Positions 11,040 through 20,057 of a stretch of DNA of 64,000 bases are shown in pieces. The notes under the pieces were generated by a model that was not told the origin of the DNA, made no database searches, and saw only the letters and a program-made list of their open reading frames with translations. The translations under genes were made by a program, and so were the position numbers. Numbering within the stretch: the first letter of the stretch is position 1; each line of letters begins with the position of its first letter. The stretch comes from Planctomycetaceae bacterium (GTDB lineage: Bacteria; Planctomycetota; Planctomycetia; Planctomycetales; Planctomycetaceae), in the NCBI GenBank assembly GCA_041398785.1, contig JAWKUA010000014.1:143600-207599 (forward strand). The letters run 5' to 3'.

Positions 11040-11720
11040 TCAGTCGTTGAAGTGCCTGAGCTTACCCAGCAGCGACTTATGGTAGCCCTTCCGCAACAGT
11101 GCCGTTTCCTTCAGTGACTCACCCGAATGGATGTCGAGCAGCTCCAGCGTCAGTGTGTAGTCTCGCTGGTAGTCACCGTTGCTGTCCGTCGTGCCGGACG
11201 TGATTCTGGCGAACAACAGGTAATCAAACGGCTGATCGGCCCGCTGGAGTGCGGCCTGCAGGCGAAGCCGATGTTCCGGCAGGATGAGCATTTCGGGGCG
11301 GCATCGGCACTCCGCCATCGCAGCTTCAACGTAGCGCCGGCTGATCATGCGAAACGCGCCGCTCTGGCCGATCTGGGAATCGATGTGTTCGTAGATCTGT
11401 TCGCGAAAATCGCCGATCTCTTCGCTGCTCAGGTTTTCAACACCGACGAAACAGACCATCCGCACCGGCAGTCCGTCAGCGCGCGTGTATGAAACCGTGT
11501 CGATGGTATTGATTGACCGATGGGTCAGCCGGGCCACGGCTTCATCAATCAACGGCTTCCATGTTTCGGCGCCGGCTTCGTGGCTGCCGACCATGTCTCG
11601 GTCTGTGGTCGCCAGGACATGGGCTTTCTGCCGATTGCGGCAGCCGGTTGTCAGCAGCAGAGCAAGGCAGGGCAGAAGGACGAACAGCCCGAACGTCGGG
11701 CGGAGGAAGAGTCGACTCAT
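11040..11720 (-). CDS. LpoB-like penicillin-binding-protein activator lipoprotein
   Basis: A 226-residue lipoprotein: hydrophobic signal, then LLLTTGC with the modified cysteine near residue 27. The folded part contains VRMVCFVGVENLSSEEIGDF, FREQIYEHIDSQIGQSGAFR and LLFARITSGTTDSNGDYQRD, which fit the LpoB/COG3417 fold used to stimulate peptidoglycan synthases. It is first in a two-gene minus-strand unit with the TPR lipoprotein. Family assignment is from motif resemblance only. It is of interest because planctomycetes have unusual peptidoglycan and often lack canonical class A penicillin-binding proteins. Confidence 0.68.
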   Translation of the reverse strand: MSRLFLRPTFGLFVLLPCLALLLTTGCRNRQKAHVLATTDRDMVGSHEAGAETWKPLIDEAVARLTHRSINTIDTVSYTRADGLPVRMVCFVGVENLSSEEIGDFREQIYEHIDSQIGQSGAFRMISRRYVEAAMAECRCRPEMLILPEHRLRLQAALQRADQPFDYLLFARITSGTTDSNGDYQRDYTLTLELLDIHSGESLKETALLRKGYHKSLLGKLRHFND

Positions 11721-11864
11721 GAGTTCGATCCATCGAACAGTTGAGAAGCGGACGTCAGCCTGAGGCGCATCGACAGAACGTCTGCGCAGAGAGGAGCCGG
11801 ATTCTAAATCCCGGTCGAGTTTCCGGATAGACGGATGCCGGTCCGGCTGGAATGGCGCATGAAA

Positions 11865-11896
11865 CAGGGATCGCCGAAAAAAATCGACGATCCCTG
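11865..11896 (-). terminator. possible hairpin terminator of the TPR gene
   Basis: A perfect 9-bp inverted repeat (CAGGGATCG / CGATCCCTG) with a 14-nt A-rich loop, 46 bp beyond the stop of the minus-strand TPR gene and upstream of the LpoB-like gene. There is no long T-run after it, so termination efficiency is uncertain. Confidence 0.35.
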
Positions 11897-11941
11897 AAGG
11901 GCGAGAAGTGATTTCTGCTGCTTATTTCCGTGTCAAATTGA

Positions 11942-12343
11942 TCAGACGACTTCCGTGGAGGACTCAGTGGAATGCAGGTTGATCTGTCCGAACGGCAGGG
12001 CGATTCGCAGTTCAAACTGGCGGTCGCCGCCAAGCGTTTCGGCAAGATCTGCCATTTCCTCGCTGCCGACAAAACGGTAGCAATTCACCAGCTCACTCCA
12101 CGCGAAGCTGCGAACCGGTGACGGCATCAGTCGCGCGGCCGACTCCAGGTGCGGGATCGCGGATTCCAGGTCTCCCGCCTGCTTGGTGGCCACGCCAAGC
12201 ATCAACTGACGCGGACCTTCAAGGGGACCAGCTTCGCCAGCCTTCTGCAGTTCGGCGACGGCCTTGTGAGGCATCTGAAGTTCAAGATATCCGTCAGCGG
12301 CGAGCAGACGGCGAATCGTTCGGGGAGTCACTTGAATTCTCAT
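11942..12343 (-). CDS. small TPR-repeat protein
   Basis: A 133-residue soluble protein starting at ATG. It has two to three tetratricopeptide-like helical hairpins: LLAADGYLELQMPHKAVAEL, LMLGVATKQAGDLESAIPHL and SFAWSELVNCYRFVGSEEMA. No signal peptide is evident. A 221-bp gap with a hairpin separates it from the LpoB-like gene on the same strand, so it is likely a separate transcript. TPRs mediate protein contacts; no specific partner can be named. Confidence 0.7.
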   Translation of the reverse strand: MRIQVTPRTIRRLLAADGYLELQMPHKAVAELQKAGEAGPLEGPRQLMLGVATKQAGDLESAIPHLESAARLMPSPVRSFAWSELVNCYRFVGSEEMADLAETLGGDRQFELRIALPFGQINLHSTESSTEVV

Positions 12344-12735
12344 GATTATGTCATCCTTCTCGAAGTGAGACGGGGATCAACAACTCCGTTGTCGTTGTGA
12401 TAATGACTCTTTCGCAAGTGTTGCGCCAAAACTCAAAAAGACAAGCACGATTCCTGCAACCCACTGCTATTTCTTCACTTATGACGGCTGACTGCCGGAT
12501 TGCCAACGGTCGCCGAAGCTGCCAAAACTACAATTCCTGCATCTGACTACGACAGAATTACCAGTCCTGATCATCAGAATGCCGCACCGGGTTGCAACTT
12601 TAACCATTCTCTGCGGCAGACGAAGAATGTTGCGACGGAACTTACAACGGCCGGTGGTTTGGACTTGGCGATTCCGGGACGGACTGCGTAGGCACTGGCG
12701 GAGTCTGACGCGACGAGTCATCCGAAAGTCCGTAC
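12344..12735. other. 392-bp divergent intergenic region
   Basis: Lies between a minus-strand TPR gene and the plus-strand glycan operon, so it should hold two outward promoters. The stretch around 12360-12480 is more AT-rich than its surroundings. I could not support specific -35/-10 boxes. Confidence 0.4.
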
Positions 12736-13821
12736 ATGCTGAGTTTTCTGCTGGTGAGCTTTCTGGCTCCCTTCTTCATAGCGCTTGTCGCGGCGCCGGT
12801 CATTCGGTGGATTGCCCCCGCTCTGGGACTCGTTGATCAGCCGGGGCATCGCAAGGTCCACGTTAATCCAACGCCTATGGGTGGCGGAATCGCCGTGTTT
12901 CTGGGACTGGTGCTTCCCCTGGCCACGTACGCTGCGGTACCGTCGACGGTCGTTTCGCGTGTTCCGTCGCTGAGTCCCGTGGCAGCGGCGGTGGCCGATT
13001 CCGGATTGCAGCGTCAGGTTCTGGCCGTTGTCGTCGGCGCGGCGGTGCTGTTCGCAATGGGACTCGCCGACGACCGCTGGAACCTGCCGTGGTGGCTGCG
13101 ACTGGGGACACAACTGGTGGTCGCCGCGAGTGTCACGTTGTCGGGAGTGCAGGCGACAGTATTCGTCAGCCAGCCGTGGGTGGGATTTGTTGTGACGGTG
13201 CTTTGGATTGTGGTCCTGACAAACGCCATGAACTTTCTGGACAACATGGATGGCTTGTCAGCGGGGATCGGCGTTATTGCGTCTGTGCTTTCGGCGGGAA
13301 TTCTGCTGCTGCTTGTCAGACAGCCCCACTGGACGGTGGCGTTCGGTCTGCTGCTGCTGGCCGGTTCTCTTAGCGGCTTTCTGTGCTGGAACCGGCCTCC
13401 GGCGTCGATCTTCATGGGCGACTGCGGAAGCAACCTGATCGGTTTCCTGCTCGCCACGCTGACCGTTATGGGAACGTTCTACGACTACTCCGGCGCGCGG
13501 CATGTGATTCTGGCGCCGCTGTGTGTTCTGGCGGTGCCGCTGTACGATTTTCTGACCGTGATCCTGATTCGACTGAAGCAGGGCCGAAGTCCGTTTCACG
13601 GCGATAAGAGCCACTTTTCCCACCGATTGGTGGAACTTGGCCTGCGACCGGCTCACGCTGTGCTGACGATTCATCTGGCAACACTGATGACCGGTCTGGG
13701 AGGAATGCTGTTGTATAAGGTTTCGGACTGGACGGGCGCGTGGCTGGTGATCGCTCTGATCTGCTGCGTGCTTTGTGTGATTGCCATTCTGGAAACCGTG
13801 GGGCGCCAGCAAAAGCGATGA
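12736..13821 (+). CDS. WecA/MraY-like polyprenyl-phosphate sugar-1-phosphate transferase
   Basis: A 361-residue integral membrane enzyme with about ten hydrophobic helices. It transfers a UDP-sugar phosphate to undecaprenyl phosphate and so starts a glycan on the inner face of the membrane. Family motifs seen in order: DQPGHRKVHxxPTPMGGG (about 34-51), ADDR (about 115), NAMNFLDNMDGLSAG (about 162-176), FMGDCGSN (about 228-235) and DKSHFSHRLVELG (about 293-305). The HxxH-type last motif and the absence of a mur context favour WecA-like over MraY. It overlaps the next gene by 4 bp (ATGA), so it is coupled to the O-antigen-ligase-like protein. The sugar cannot be read from sequence. Confidence 0.85.
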   Translation: MLSFLLVSFLAPFFIALVAAPVIRWIAPALGLVDQPGHRKVHVNPTPMGGGIAVFLGLVLPLATYAAVPSTVVSRVPSLSPVAAAVADSGLQRQVLAVVVGAAVLFAMGLADDRWNLPWWLRLGTQLVVAASVTLSGVQATVFVSQPWVGFVVTVLWIVVLTNAMNFLDNMDGLSAGIGVIASVLSAGILLLLVRQPHWTVAFGLLLLAGSLSGFLCWNRPPASIFMGDCGSNLIGFLLATLTVMGTFYDYSGARHVILAPLCVLAVPLYDFLTVILIRLKQGRSPFHGDKSHFSHRLVELGLRPAHAVLTIHLATLMTGLGGMLLYKVSDWTGAWLVIALICCVLCVIAILETVGRQQKR

Positions 13822-16124
13822 ATCAGGTGTCTGTTTACTCCCTGCTGGCTCTGGTCACCGCCGGGTTCCTGTGGCCGTCGGAAGCAGCCATGGAAGGGCG
13901 GGGACTGCATCTTGCCGCGCTGTGGCTGATGCTTGCGGCACTGCACCCGCTTCTGGAGTCACGCTTCAATACGGCAGCGCGATTCTCGTGCCGCGGTCGG
14001 TGCCGGCTGCTGACGATCGGCATGTTGCTTCTGATCGCCGGTTTCTGGCTGTCGACGTGGCACGTGTTTCACGTTCGCGGAGATCGCCGCACGGCGCTGA
14101 ACCTGGCTTTCGAATGGTCAGCAGTTCTGGCCGCATGGTGGCTGCTGAGGCACTTTACATCAACGACCATCGGCTGCGGCCGGCTTGCTTCCGTGCTGAC
14201 CGGCATCGCCGTGGGACTGTCAGTTCTGGGCGTCTGGCAGCACCACTGGCTGTACCAACATCAGGCCGAGTGGTATCGGGGGATGACGGATGCCCTGAAT
14301 CAGGCGACTGACGAACCTGGACTGGTCGGCCAGATGGAAGCTGCCAGCATCCGGGCCGAACTTCAGCAGAACGGAGTTCCTCTGTCGGGCACAAGCCGGG
14401 AACTCTTCGAACGCCGATTGTTGTCGAGTTCCGAGCCGTACGGCACGTTCGCTCTGGCGAATACGCTGGCGGGAGTCCTGGCCGCGTCGCTGGTGATTCT
14501 GGTCGGCAGTGTGACCACCCAGGTGCGACGACGAAGCCTGCTCCATCCCCGAACAGCCGTCCTGCAGGTGATCGCAGCCGTACTTATCGGCTACTGCCTG
14601 TTGCTGACAAAAAGCCGCACGGCCTGGGTCGGCTCGGTGGTGGGGACCCTGGCGGTGCTGCTGTCCGGCAACATCGGTCGAAGCCGGCGTCGCGCGTGGC
14701 TGGCGATTTCCGGAGTCGGAGCAGTGCTGGCGGCAGGTGCGGGAATCGGACTTGCGACAGGCGCAATCGACAGAGAAGTGGCGCTGGAAGCTCCAAGATC
14801 GCTGCAGTTTCGATTGTTCTACTGGACGGGCGCCGCGGGAGTGATTCGCGACAGTCCCGTTTTCGGAGCAGGGCCGGGCAACTTTCGACAGCGCTATCTG
14901 GCTCACAAACCCGTGGAATCCAGCGAAGAAATTCTGGATCCGCACAACATCCTTCTGGACACCTGGTCAACCGCCGGAATCGCCGGACTGGCGGGACTGC
15001 TGTTGATGATGTGGATGGGTTTGGCGCCGCTCTGGCGTGATAGCCCCGAACCGGACGATTCGCCGCGTCAGTCTCGGCGGGAACAGGGCGGCGGTCTGGT
15101 GACGGCAGCAATCGTTTCCGGCTGGGGACTCCACTGGCTCGTGCAGCTGATCGACGGGATGTCGTGGGACGACACTCAGACTGTCGTGCTCGCGATACCG
15201 GTCTGCGCATTGGGAATGGCGGTCCTGGCGGGGCGACGGTTCCCGTGTCCGCCGTCGGTGGCGGCAGCGGCGCTGCTGGCGGTGTTCGTTCATTTGCTGG
15301 GAGCCGGGGGGCTGCAGATTTCCGTCGTCGGACTGCTGCTGGCCATTCTGCTTAGCCTTGCGGTTCCCCCGGCGGTTGTCACGAATCCGGCTGTGGGGAC
15401 CTCGAAGGCGAGTGTCCTTTTGCCCGCCGGCAGGAGTCTGGGCTTCGGCGGATTGGCGCTCGCGGTGATTGTCGCCGGCATTGTCCCCGTGCGAACCGCA
15501 ACATCTCTGATGCTGCGAGGCGATGCGGCAATGGGAAATCGCGATTCGGGAACCGCCGAAGCGGCGTGGCGCCGTGCTGCGGACGCGGATCCGCTTGCCG
15601 TCGATCCGCGCCAACGCCTCGCGGAGGCTGCGACGTATAGACTTATGGCGGAAAGTGCCAATCGCCTGCCTGATCCTGCGCACGGGAGTCCGGAAGATCT
15701 CACGGAGAATGATGCGGCGTCAACAGAACATGAGCCGCGTGCATCCTCGCTGGCAGCCTGCGATGCCCTGATCGACTGTGACGTCTGGCGTGTCGCGGGG
15801 TATCATTACCGGGCGCAGCAGCATCAGATTCTGGCACTAAATTCCGATAACCCGACGCATTTGCGGCATGCGATCGACGACCAGAGGCGTGTGCTTGATG
15901 CGTATCCGTCAAATGGAACATACTGGATGGAACTGGCGAACATGTTTCAGGCCGACGACCAGTCTGAAGAAGCCTCGAAAGCTGCCGCCAGGGCACTGGC
16001 GATTGACGACATCAATCGGACCTGGGGACACGTTGATCGGTATCTCGCCAGCCATGAACGCGAGTACCTGGAACTCCTTGTCAACGGGGATTCACACCCC
16101 GGTACGACGCGCCCCGACAGGTAA
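13818..16124 (+). CDS. O-antigen ligase (Wzy_C)-like membrane protein with C-terminal TPRs
   Basis: The start is the ATG overlapping the upstream stop, giving 768 residues. It has about twelve hydrophobic helices; the large loop contains GAAGVIRDSPVFGAGPGNFR (near residue 355) and DPHNILLDTWSTAGIAGLAG, the typical Wzy_C/WaaL ligase segment. After the last helix (about residue 560) a soluble tail has TPR-like helices (for example ARALAID, WRRAADADPLAVDPRQRLAE). Coupled to the WecA-like gene, it probably attaches or polymerises the lipid-linked glycan on the outer face. Whether it acts as ligase or polymerase cannot be decided. Confidence 0.8.
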   Translation: MNQVSVYSLLALVTAGFLWPSEAAMEGRGLHLAALWLMLAALHPLLESRFNTAARFSCRGRCRLLTIGMLLLIAGFWLSTWHVFHVRGDRRTALNLAFEWSAVLAAWWLLRHFTSTTIGCGRLASVLTGIAVGLSVLGVWQHHWLYQHQAEWYRGMTDALNQATDEPGLVGQMEAASIRAELQQNGVPLSGTSRELFERRLLSSSEPYGTFALANTLAGVLAASLVILVGSVTTQVRRRSLLHPRTAVLQVIAAVLIGYCLLLTKSRTAWVGSVVGTLAVLLSGNIGRSRRRAWLAISGVGAVLAAGAGIGLATGAIDREVALEAPRSLQFRLFYWTGAAGVIRDSPVFGAGPGNFRQRYLAHKPVESSEEILDPHNILLDTWSTAGIAGLAGLLLMMWMGLAPLWRDSPEPDDSPRQSRREQGGGLVTAAIVSGWGLHWLVQLIDGMSWDDTQTVVLAIPVCALGMAVLAGRRFPCPPSVAAAALLAVFVHLLGAGGLQISVVGLLLAILLSLAVPPAVVTNPAVGTSKASVLLPAGRSLGFGGLALAVIVAGIVPVRTATSLMLRGDAAMGNRDSGTAEAAWRRAADADPLAVDPRQRLAEAATYRLMAESANRLPDPAHGSPEDLTENDAASTEHEPRASSLAACDALIDCDVWRVAGYHYRAQQHQILALNSDNPTHLRHAIDDQRRVLDAYPSNGTYWMELANMFQADDQSEEASKAAARALAIDDINRTWGHVDRYLASHEREYLELLVNGDSHPGTTRPDR

Positions 16125-16154
16125 CAACAGGATCGAATCGAAGAAAGTTCTGCA

Positions 16155-17345
16155 ATGAAGAATCTCACCACCATCGCAGCATTCATCGGGCTTGCCGGAA
16201 TCCTGGTGGCCGGTCTGTATCTGTCAGGCAGCGATCTGAAGTCGTCAGATGCCGGAACCACACCGGACATTCTTGACCAGCAGAAGAGGGTGGCCACTCC
16301 TCCCAAACAACCGTCCGAAGGCCCGGAAATATCCCCGACCGGCCCGTGGCCGAAGGCTGTGGCCGAAGAGATTGAGTACAACTTCGGACGTGCTCACGTC
16401 AACCAGGAAATGGAACACACGTTTACCATTCGAAACGACGGACCTGCCGAACTTGTGCTGGTCACAGGAACGCCAACCTGTCAGTGCACCAAATTCACTC
16501 TGGATAAGACAAACGTGCCGCCGGGCGAAGTGGCGACGCTGCTGATCGAATGGAAGGGCAAGGCTGTTGACACTTCGTTCGCACACGGAGGGCCCGTGTT
16601 CACAAATGATCCTGACAACGTCACGATTCGCTTTCGAGTGGAAGGCGTCGTCGACCAGGAAATCGAGATGCGTCCCGAGGGCGACTGGAATCTGGGTGAA
16701 GTCTCGAGCGACAGCGCCGTGACGATGCACGGTTTTCTTTACAGCAACGTGTTCGACAGCTTGACTCTGAAATCCATGAAGTCGGAGTCCGGGAAGGTCA
16801 CGCTGGATGCCACTCCGCTGTCGTCCGCCGACGTGATTGAGATGGACGCCCGATCCGGCATGGAAATCATCGCCACTGTTCCGCCTGACATTGCACCTGG
16901 GCCGTTCATCGACACAGTCACCGTTGAAATCGAAGAACTGACAAAGCCCGTTACGATTTCACTTCGGGCGCACAAACCCGGTGACATCAGGATCCTGCCG
17001 ACCTATGGAGTAATGTGGAATGCGGAAACCCACGGACTGACACTGGGACGATTTCACACCTCGGACGGGCGGTCAGCAAAGCTGATGCTGCTGGTTGACG
17101 AATCAAAAATGGATCAGCCGCTGGAACTGACGGAAGTGACTGCGGATCCGTCGTTCATTGAAGTCACGCTGACTCCGGAAGGCAGCACCGGCGGCAAAAT
17201 GAAACGGTATTCTCTGTCAGTCGTCGTTCCCCCGGGCATTCCCCGAACCGACCGCGAAGAAAACAACCCCGGCAGGATCGTCTGCAAGACAAACCATCCC
17301 AGCGGAGAACAACTGCTGCTGAACCTGAAACTAAAGGCGTTCTGA
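16155..17345 (+). CDS. DUF1573 domain protein, membrane-anchored
   Basis: A 396-residue protein with an N-terminal hydrophobic anchor (about residues 5-25), a short linker, then a DUF1573 domain. The domain holds YNFGRAHVNQEMEHTFTIRN (about 75-94) and a C-x-C pair (C109, C111) in TPTCQCTKF, followed by further beta-sandwich segments and a NHPSGEQLLLNLKLKAF-type end. It lies 30 bp after the ligase gene and 140 bp before the tetraheme cytochrome gene. In planctomycetes DUF1573 proteins are often near cytochrome-type genes, but a functional link is not proven. Confidence 0.84.
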   Translation: MKNLTTIAAFIGLAGILVAGLYLSGSDLKSSDAGTTPDILDQQKRVATPPKQPSEGPEISPTGPWPKAVAEEIEYNFGRAHVNQEMEHTFTIRNDGPAELVLVTGTPTCQCTKFTLDKTNVPPGEVATLLIEWKGKAVDTSFAHGGPVFTNDPDNVTIRFRVEGVVDQEIEMRPEGDWNLGEVSSDSAVTMHGFLYSNVFDSLTLKSMKSESGKVTLDATPLSSADVIEMDARSGMEIIATVPPDIAPGPFIDTVTVEIEELTKPVTISLRAHKPGDIRILPTYGVMWNAETHGLTLGRFHTSDGRSAKLMLLVDESKMDQPLELTEVTADPSFIEVTLTPEGSTGGKMKRYSLSVVVPPGIPRTDREENNPGRIVCKTNHPSGEQLLLNLKLKAF

Positions 17346-17485
17346 ATCAGCCGGTGCTGGCCGGTCGTTCCGTGCCGTGAGCCGGCTTCACTTCCCGTCA
17401 TCGATCAGGATGACCGTCACCTGGGATTCTCGATCTCACGGCAAACCGTTATGGTGCCAACCCGGCGGAGGTGTTCCGCTGGTCC

Positions 17486-19135
17486 ATGTCCGCATCTGTC
17501 CCGTCAGCCAGGATATCTGTCGTGCGCGGTCCCGCTTTGGCCCTTCTGGGCATCGTTTGCCTGATCGCTCTGCTTTTTGTGGCACTCCGTCTTCGAGACA
17601 CCAGTGTGAAGTCCACGGCTGTGGATTCCGTACCGGAGGGTGCAGCGTCAGACGTTCCGGATGCGTCTCCGGCAACCGCCGAAGCAGCGGCCCCCGTTCA
17701 CAGTGACGTTGTGCCGGTCTGGAACGAATGGCCCGCGCCTCAACTGGGGCTGCTTGTCACCGGAGAACAACACGGCTACTTCGAACCGTGCGGCTGCACG
17801 TCCAACCAGATGGGCGGAATGTCCCGGCGCGCGAATCTTGCGAAGAAGCTTACGGATGCCGGCTGGACGCTGCGAGGCGTTGATCTGGGTGGATTGGCAC
17901 GCAGATCCGTACGACAGGCTCAGATCAAGTTCGAAACGTCACTGCTTGCGCTGCGGGAACTGAACTACGCAGCAGTTGGACTCGGTCCGGAGGATCTCCG
18001 GCTGAGTCCCGACTTCCTGTTGTCGCAGCAGCACCTTCCGGATGACGAGCATCCGCTGTTTCTCGTCAGTGCCAATCTGGTCTTCTTTGATACCCCGGAA
18101 CTCGGCACGCCGACCCCTACCGCCATTGTGACTGAACAGGGAGTGACGGTTGGAATTACGTCCGTGCTCAGCGAAAGCCTGAAGGAAACCGTTCTTCCGG
18201 AAGGAGCCAATCTGAACATCACGTGGTCGGAACCGGGGCCGGCGATTGAAAAGGCCATGGCGACTTTCGACGAAGCCGGTGCCGGTTTCCGCGTGTTGTT
18301 GTCACACGGGACGCTTGAGGAATCGAGGGCACTTGCGGAACAGTTTCCGGGGTTCGATGTCATCCTCGCCGCGGAAGGCCCCAGTGATCCGGATCCCACT
18401 GCGCTGCCGGACAAGGTCGGTAAGACTCTGGTGCTGGAGCTGGGCCGCAAGGGAAAATACGCCGGCGTCATTGGAATCTACCCGGACGACAACGAAACAC
18501 CGGTCCGGTTTCAGTTGATCCCGCTCGAACGCAGCGCGTTCGACGATACTCCGGAAATGGTACAACTGATGCAGGAGTATCAGGAACGGCTGCGGGACGA
18601 GCAGATCGTTCTGTCGGAGAACCCCAAGCTGCATCCGTCGGGCGCGTTCTTTCTCGGGTCGGAGACGTGCGGAGAATGCCACTCGAAGGCTTATGAAGTC
18701 TGGGCCGCATCAGGTCATGCTCACGCGCTGGAAAGCCTCGACCCTCAGAACCAGCGGACAGGCTACGAACGCCTGAACGGAGTGGCGCGAATGTTCGACC
18801 CGGAATGCCTGGCATGCCACGTGACAGGATGGAATCCCGAAGAATACTTCCGCTATGAATCCGGGTTCCTCAATGAACCGTTTGCTACAACCGATGAACA
18901 GAAGCTGCTGGAAAAAAGCATGGCCGGCAGCGGCTGCGAAAACTGCCATGGTCCCGGAAGCCGACACGTCGAACTTGTCGACGCCGACGACCTGGACGCG
19001 GCTCGCCAGGAAGTTCGCGTGACATTACAGCAGGCGAAAGACAACGTGTGCTACAAATGCCACGACGTCGACAACAGTCCGCATTTTGAATTCGATGATT
19101 ACTGGCCGAAAGTTGAACACAAGGGCATGGACTGA
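17486..19135 (+). CDS. tetraheme cytochrome c fused to a 5'-nucleotidase/metallophosphatase-like domain
   Basis: The ATG at 17486 (549 aa) is preferred to an in-frame GTG at 17471, because GGAGG (17467-17471) would overlap the GTG. A hydrophobic anchor covers residues about 10-30. Residues about 85-360 resemble the calcineurin-like/UshA domain, with LLVTGEQHGYFEPCGCTSNQ near the start. The C-terminal part carries four CxxCH heme sites at C395, C441, C484 and C522 (CGECH, CLACH, CENCH, CYKCH), arranged like cytochrome c554-type proteins. It should act outside the inner membrane. The canonical metal ligands of a phosphatase are not all obvious, so the first domain may be non-catalytic. Confidence 0.82.
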   Translation: MSASVPSARISVVRGPALALLGIVCLIALLFVALRLRDTSVKSTAVDSVPEGAASDVPDASPATAEAAAPVHSDVVPVWNEWPAPQLGLLVTGEQHGYFEPCGCTSNQMGGMSRRANLAKKLTDAGWTLRGVDLGGLARRSVRQAQIKFETSLLALRELNYAAVGLGPEDLRLSPDFLLSQQHLPDDEHPLFLVSANLVFFDTPELGTPTPTAIVTEQGVTVGITSVLSESLKETVLPEGANLNITWSEPGPAIEKAMATFDEAGAGFRVLLSHGTLEESRALAEQFPGFDVILAAEGPSDPDPTALPDKVGKTLVLELGRKGKYAGVIGIYPDDNETPVRFQLIPLERSAFDDTPEMVQLMQEYQERLRDEQIVLSENPKLHPSGAFFLGSETCGECHSKAYEVWAASGHAHALESLDPQNQRTGYERLNGVARMFDPECLACHVTGWNPEEYFRYESGFLNEPFATTDEQKLLEKSMAGSGCENCHGPGSRHVELVDADDLDAARQEVRVTLQQAKDNVCYKCHDVDNSPHFEFDDYWPKVEHKGMD

Positions 19136-19576
19136 GTGCATCCGCTTCGTCAACTGGCCCAGCTGGTCGGCCTGCATGTGCCGGCTGAGTATCTGACTTT
19201 GCTTCAGAACTATCCCGCTGAACTGCTGGCGGCGATGCGGGCCGCCGACGGGTCCGACCTGGAAGGCACCGTCAGCGCCGTGGAACTGATTGCGGAACCC
19301 GAACAGGTTCTGGAAATCAACCGCGAAGCGCGATCCGGCCCGGTCCTGAAACCGTCGGGTGAAGAATTCTTCTGGCCGCAGCAGTTGATCGTGATTGGCG
19401 AAAGCGGCACCGGCGACTACTACTGTATCGATGCCACGGGCGAGCACGATGGCGTGCTGCTGTTTGAACATCAGCCGGTGGAATTTGCTCAGGTCTCGGA
19501 ATCGCTGGACGATTTCGTCGACCTGCTGATTGAAAACTTCGCGCCATCCACCAATGATCCCGCCGCCGAGCGGTGA
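19136..19576 (+). CDS. SMI1/KNR4 (SUKH) family protein
   Basis: A 146-residue acidic soluble protein whose GTG start follows the cytochrome stop with no gap. SUKH features are VPAEYLTLLQNYPAELL, EEFFWPQQLIVIGESGTGDY, YYCID and ESLDDFVDLLIENF. In bacteria SUKH proteins commonly act as immunity proteins to polymorphic toxins or as general interaction modules. No toxin gene is adjacent here, so an immunity role is not supported; translation is probably coupled to the cytochrome gene. Confidence 0.75.
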   Translation: MHPLRQLAQLVGLHVPAEYLTLLQNYPAELLAAMRAADGSDLEGTVSAVELIAEPEQVLEINREARSGPVLKPSGEEFFWPQQLIVIGESGTGDYYCIDATGEHDGVLLFEHQPVEFAQVSESLDDFVDLLIENFAPSTNDPAAER

Positions 19577-19634
19577 AACCACTGCTTTGCCGATGGCTGC
19601 CCCGGCTCCCTGAAAACCTGACGCTTCGCAATCC

Positions 19635-19943
19635 ATGCAGACTCCGCAGAATATTCGCGTCCACAAACAGGATCGCATCCTGGAACTCGTCTGGAATGAC
19701 GGGAAAACGTCACGGCTGCCGTTTCGCAGCGTCCGACAGAACTGTCGCTGCGCTGTCTGCGTCGATGAATTCACCGGACGACAGGTGCTGGATCCGAACA
19801 GCGTTCCGGATGACATCGAAATCCTTGAGGCATCGCTGACCGGCAACTACGCCATGAAATTTCGCTGGTCCGATACCCACGATTCCGGCTTGTTTACCTG
19901 GGACCATCTGCGATCAATTGCCGATCGGCTGGCGGCGGGATAG
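19635..19943 (+). CDS. DUF971 (GBBH-like N-terminal) domain protein
   Basis: A 102-residue single-domain protein. The DUF971 signature is visible: IRVHKQDRILELVWNDGKTS, then LPFRSVRQNCRCAVCVDEFT with a Cys cluster, then GNYAMKFRWSDTHDSGLFTW. Related domains occur at the N-terminus of gamma-butyrobetaine hydroxylase and near Fe-S (Mrp/ApbC-like) proteins. A metal-binding or Fe-S accessory role is suggested but unproven. It sits upstream of recA in the same direction. Confidence 0.8.
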   Translation: MQTPQNIRVHKQDRILELVWNDGKTSRLPFRSVRQNCRCAVCVDEFTGRQVLDPNSVPDDIEILEASLTGNYAMKFRWSDTHDSGLFTWDHLRSIADRLAAG

Positions 19944-19968
19944 CAGCCTGCGTCGTTCCGCCGTGCTT

Positions 19969-19997
19969 TTGCAAACTCCGCGTGGATCTTCTAACTT
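19969..19997 (+). promoter_or_regulatory. weak candidate recA promoter
   Basis: TTGCAA (19969-19974) and TAACTT (19992-19997) are separated by 17 bp and lie about 60 bp ahead of the recA ATG. The -10 box matches consensus at only three positions. I saw no clear LexA-type operator. Confidence 0.3.
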
Positions 19998-20057
19998 ACC
20001 CTGACGGGCTGAAGCGTCATCGGCCCCCAATTTCATCTTCGCAACAGGCAGGCAGCA

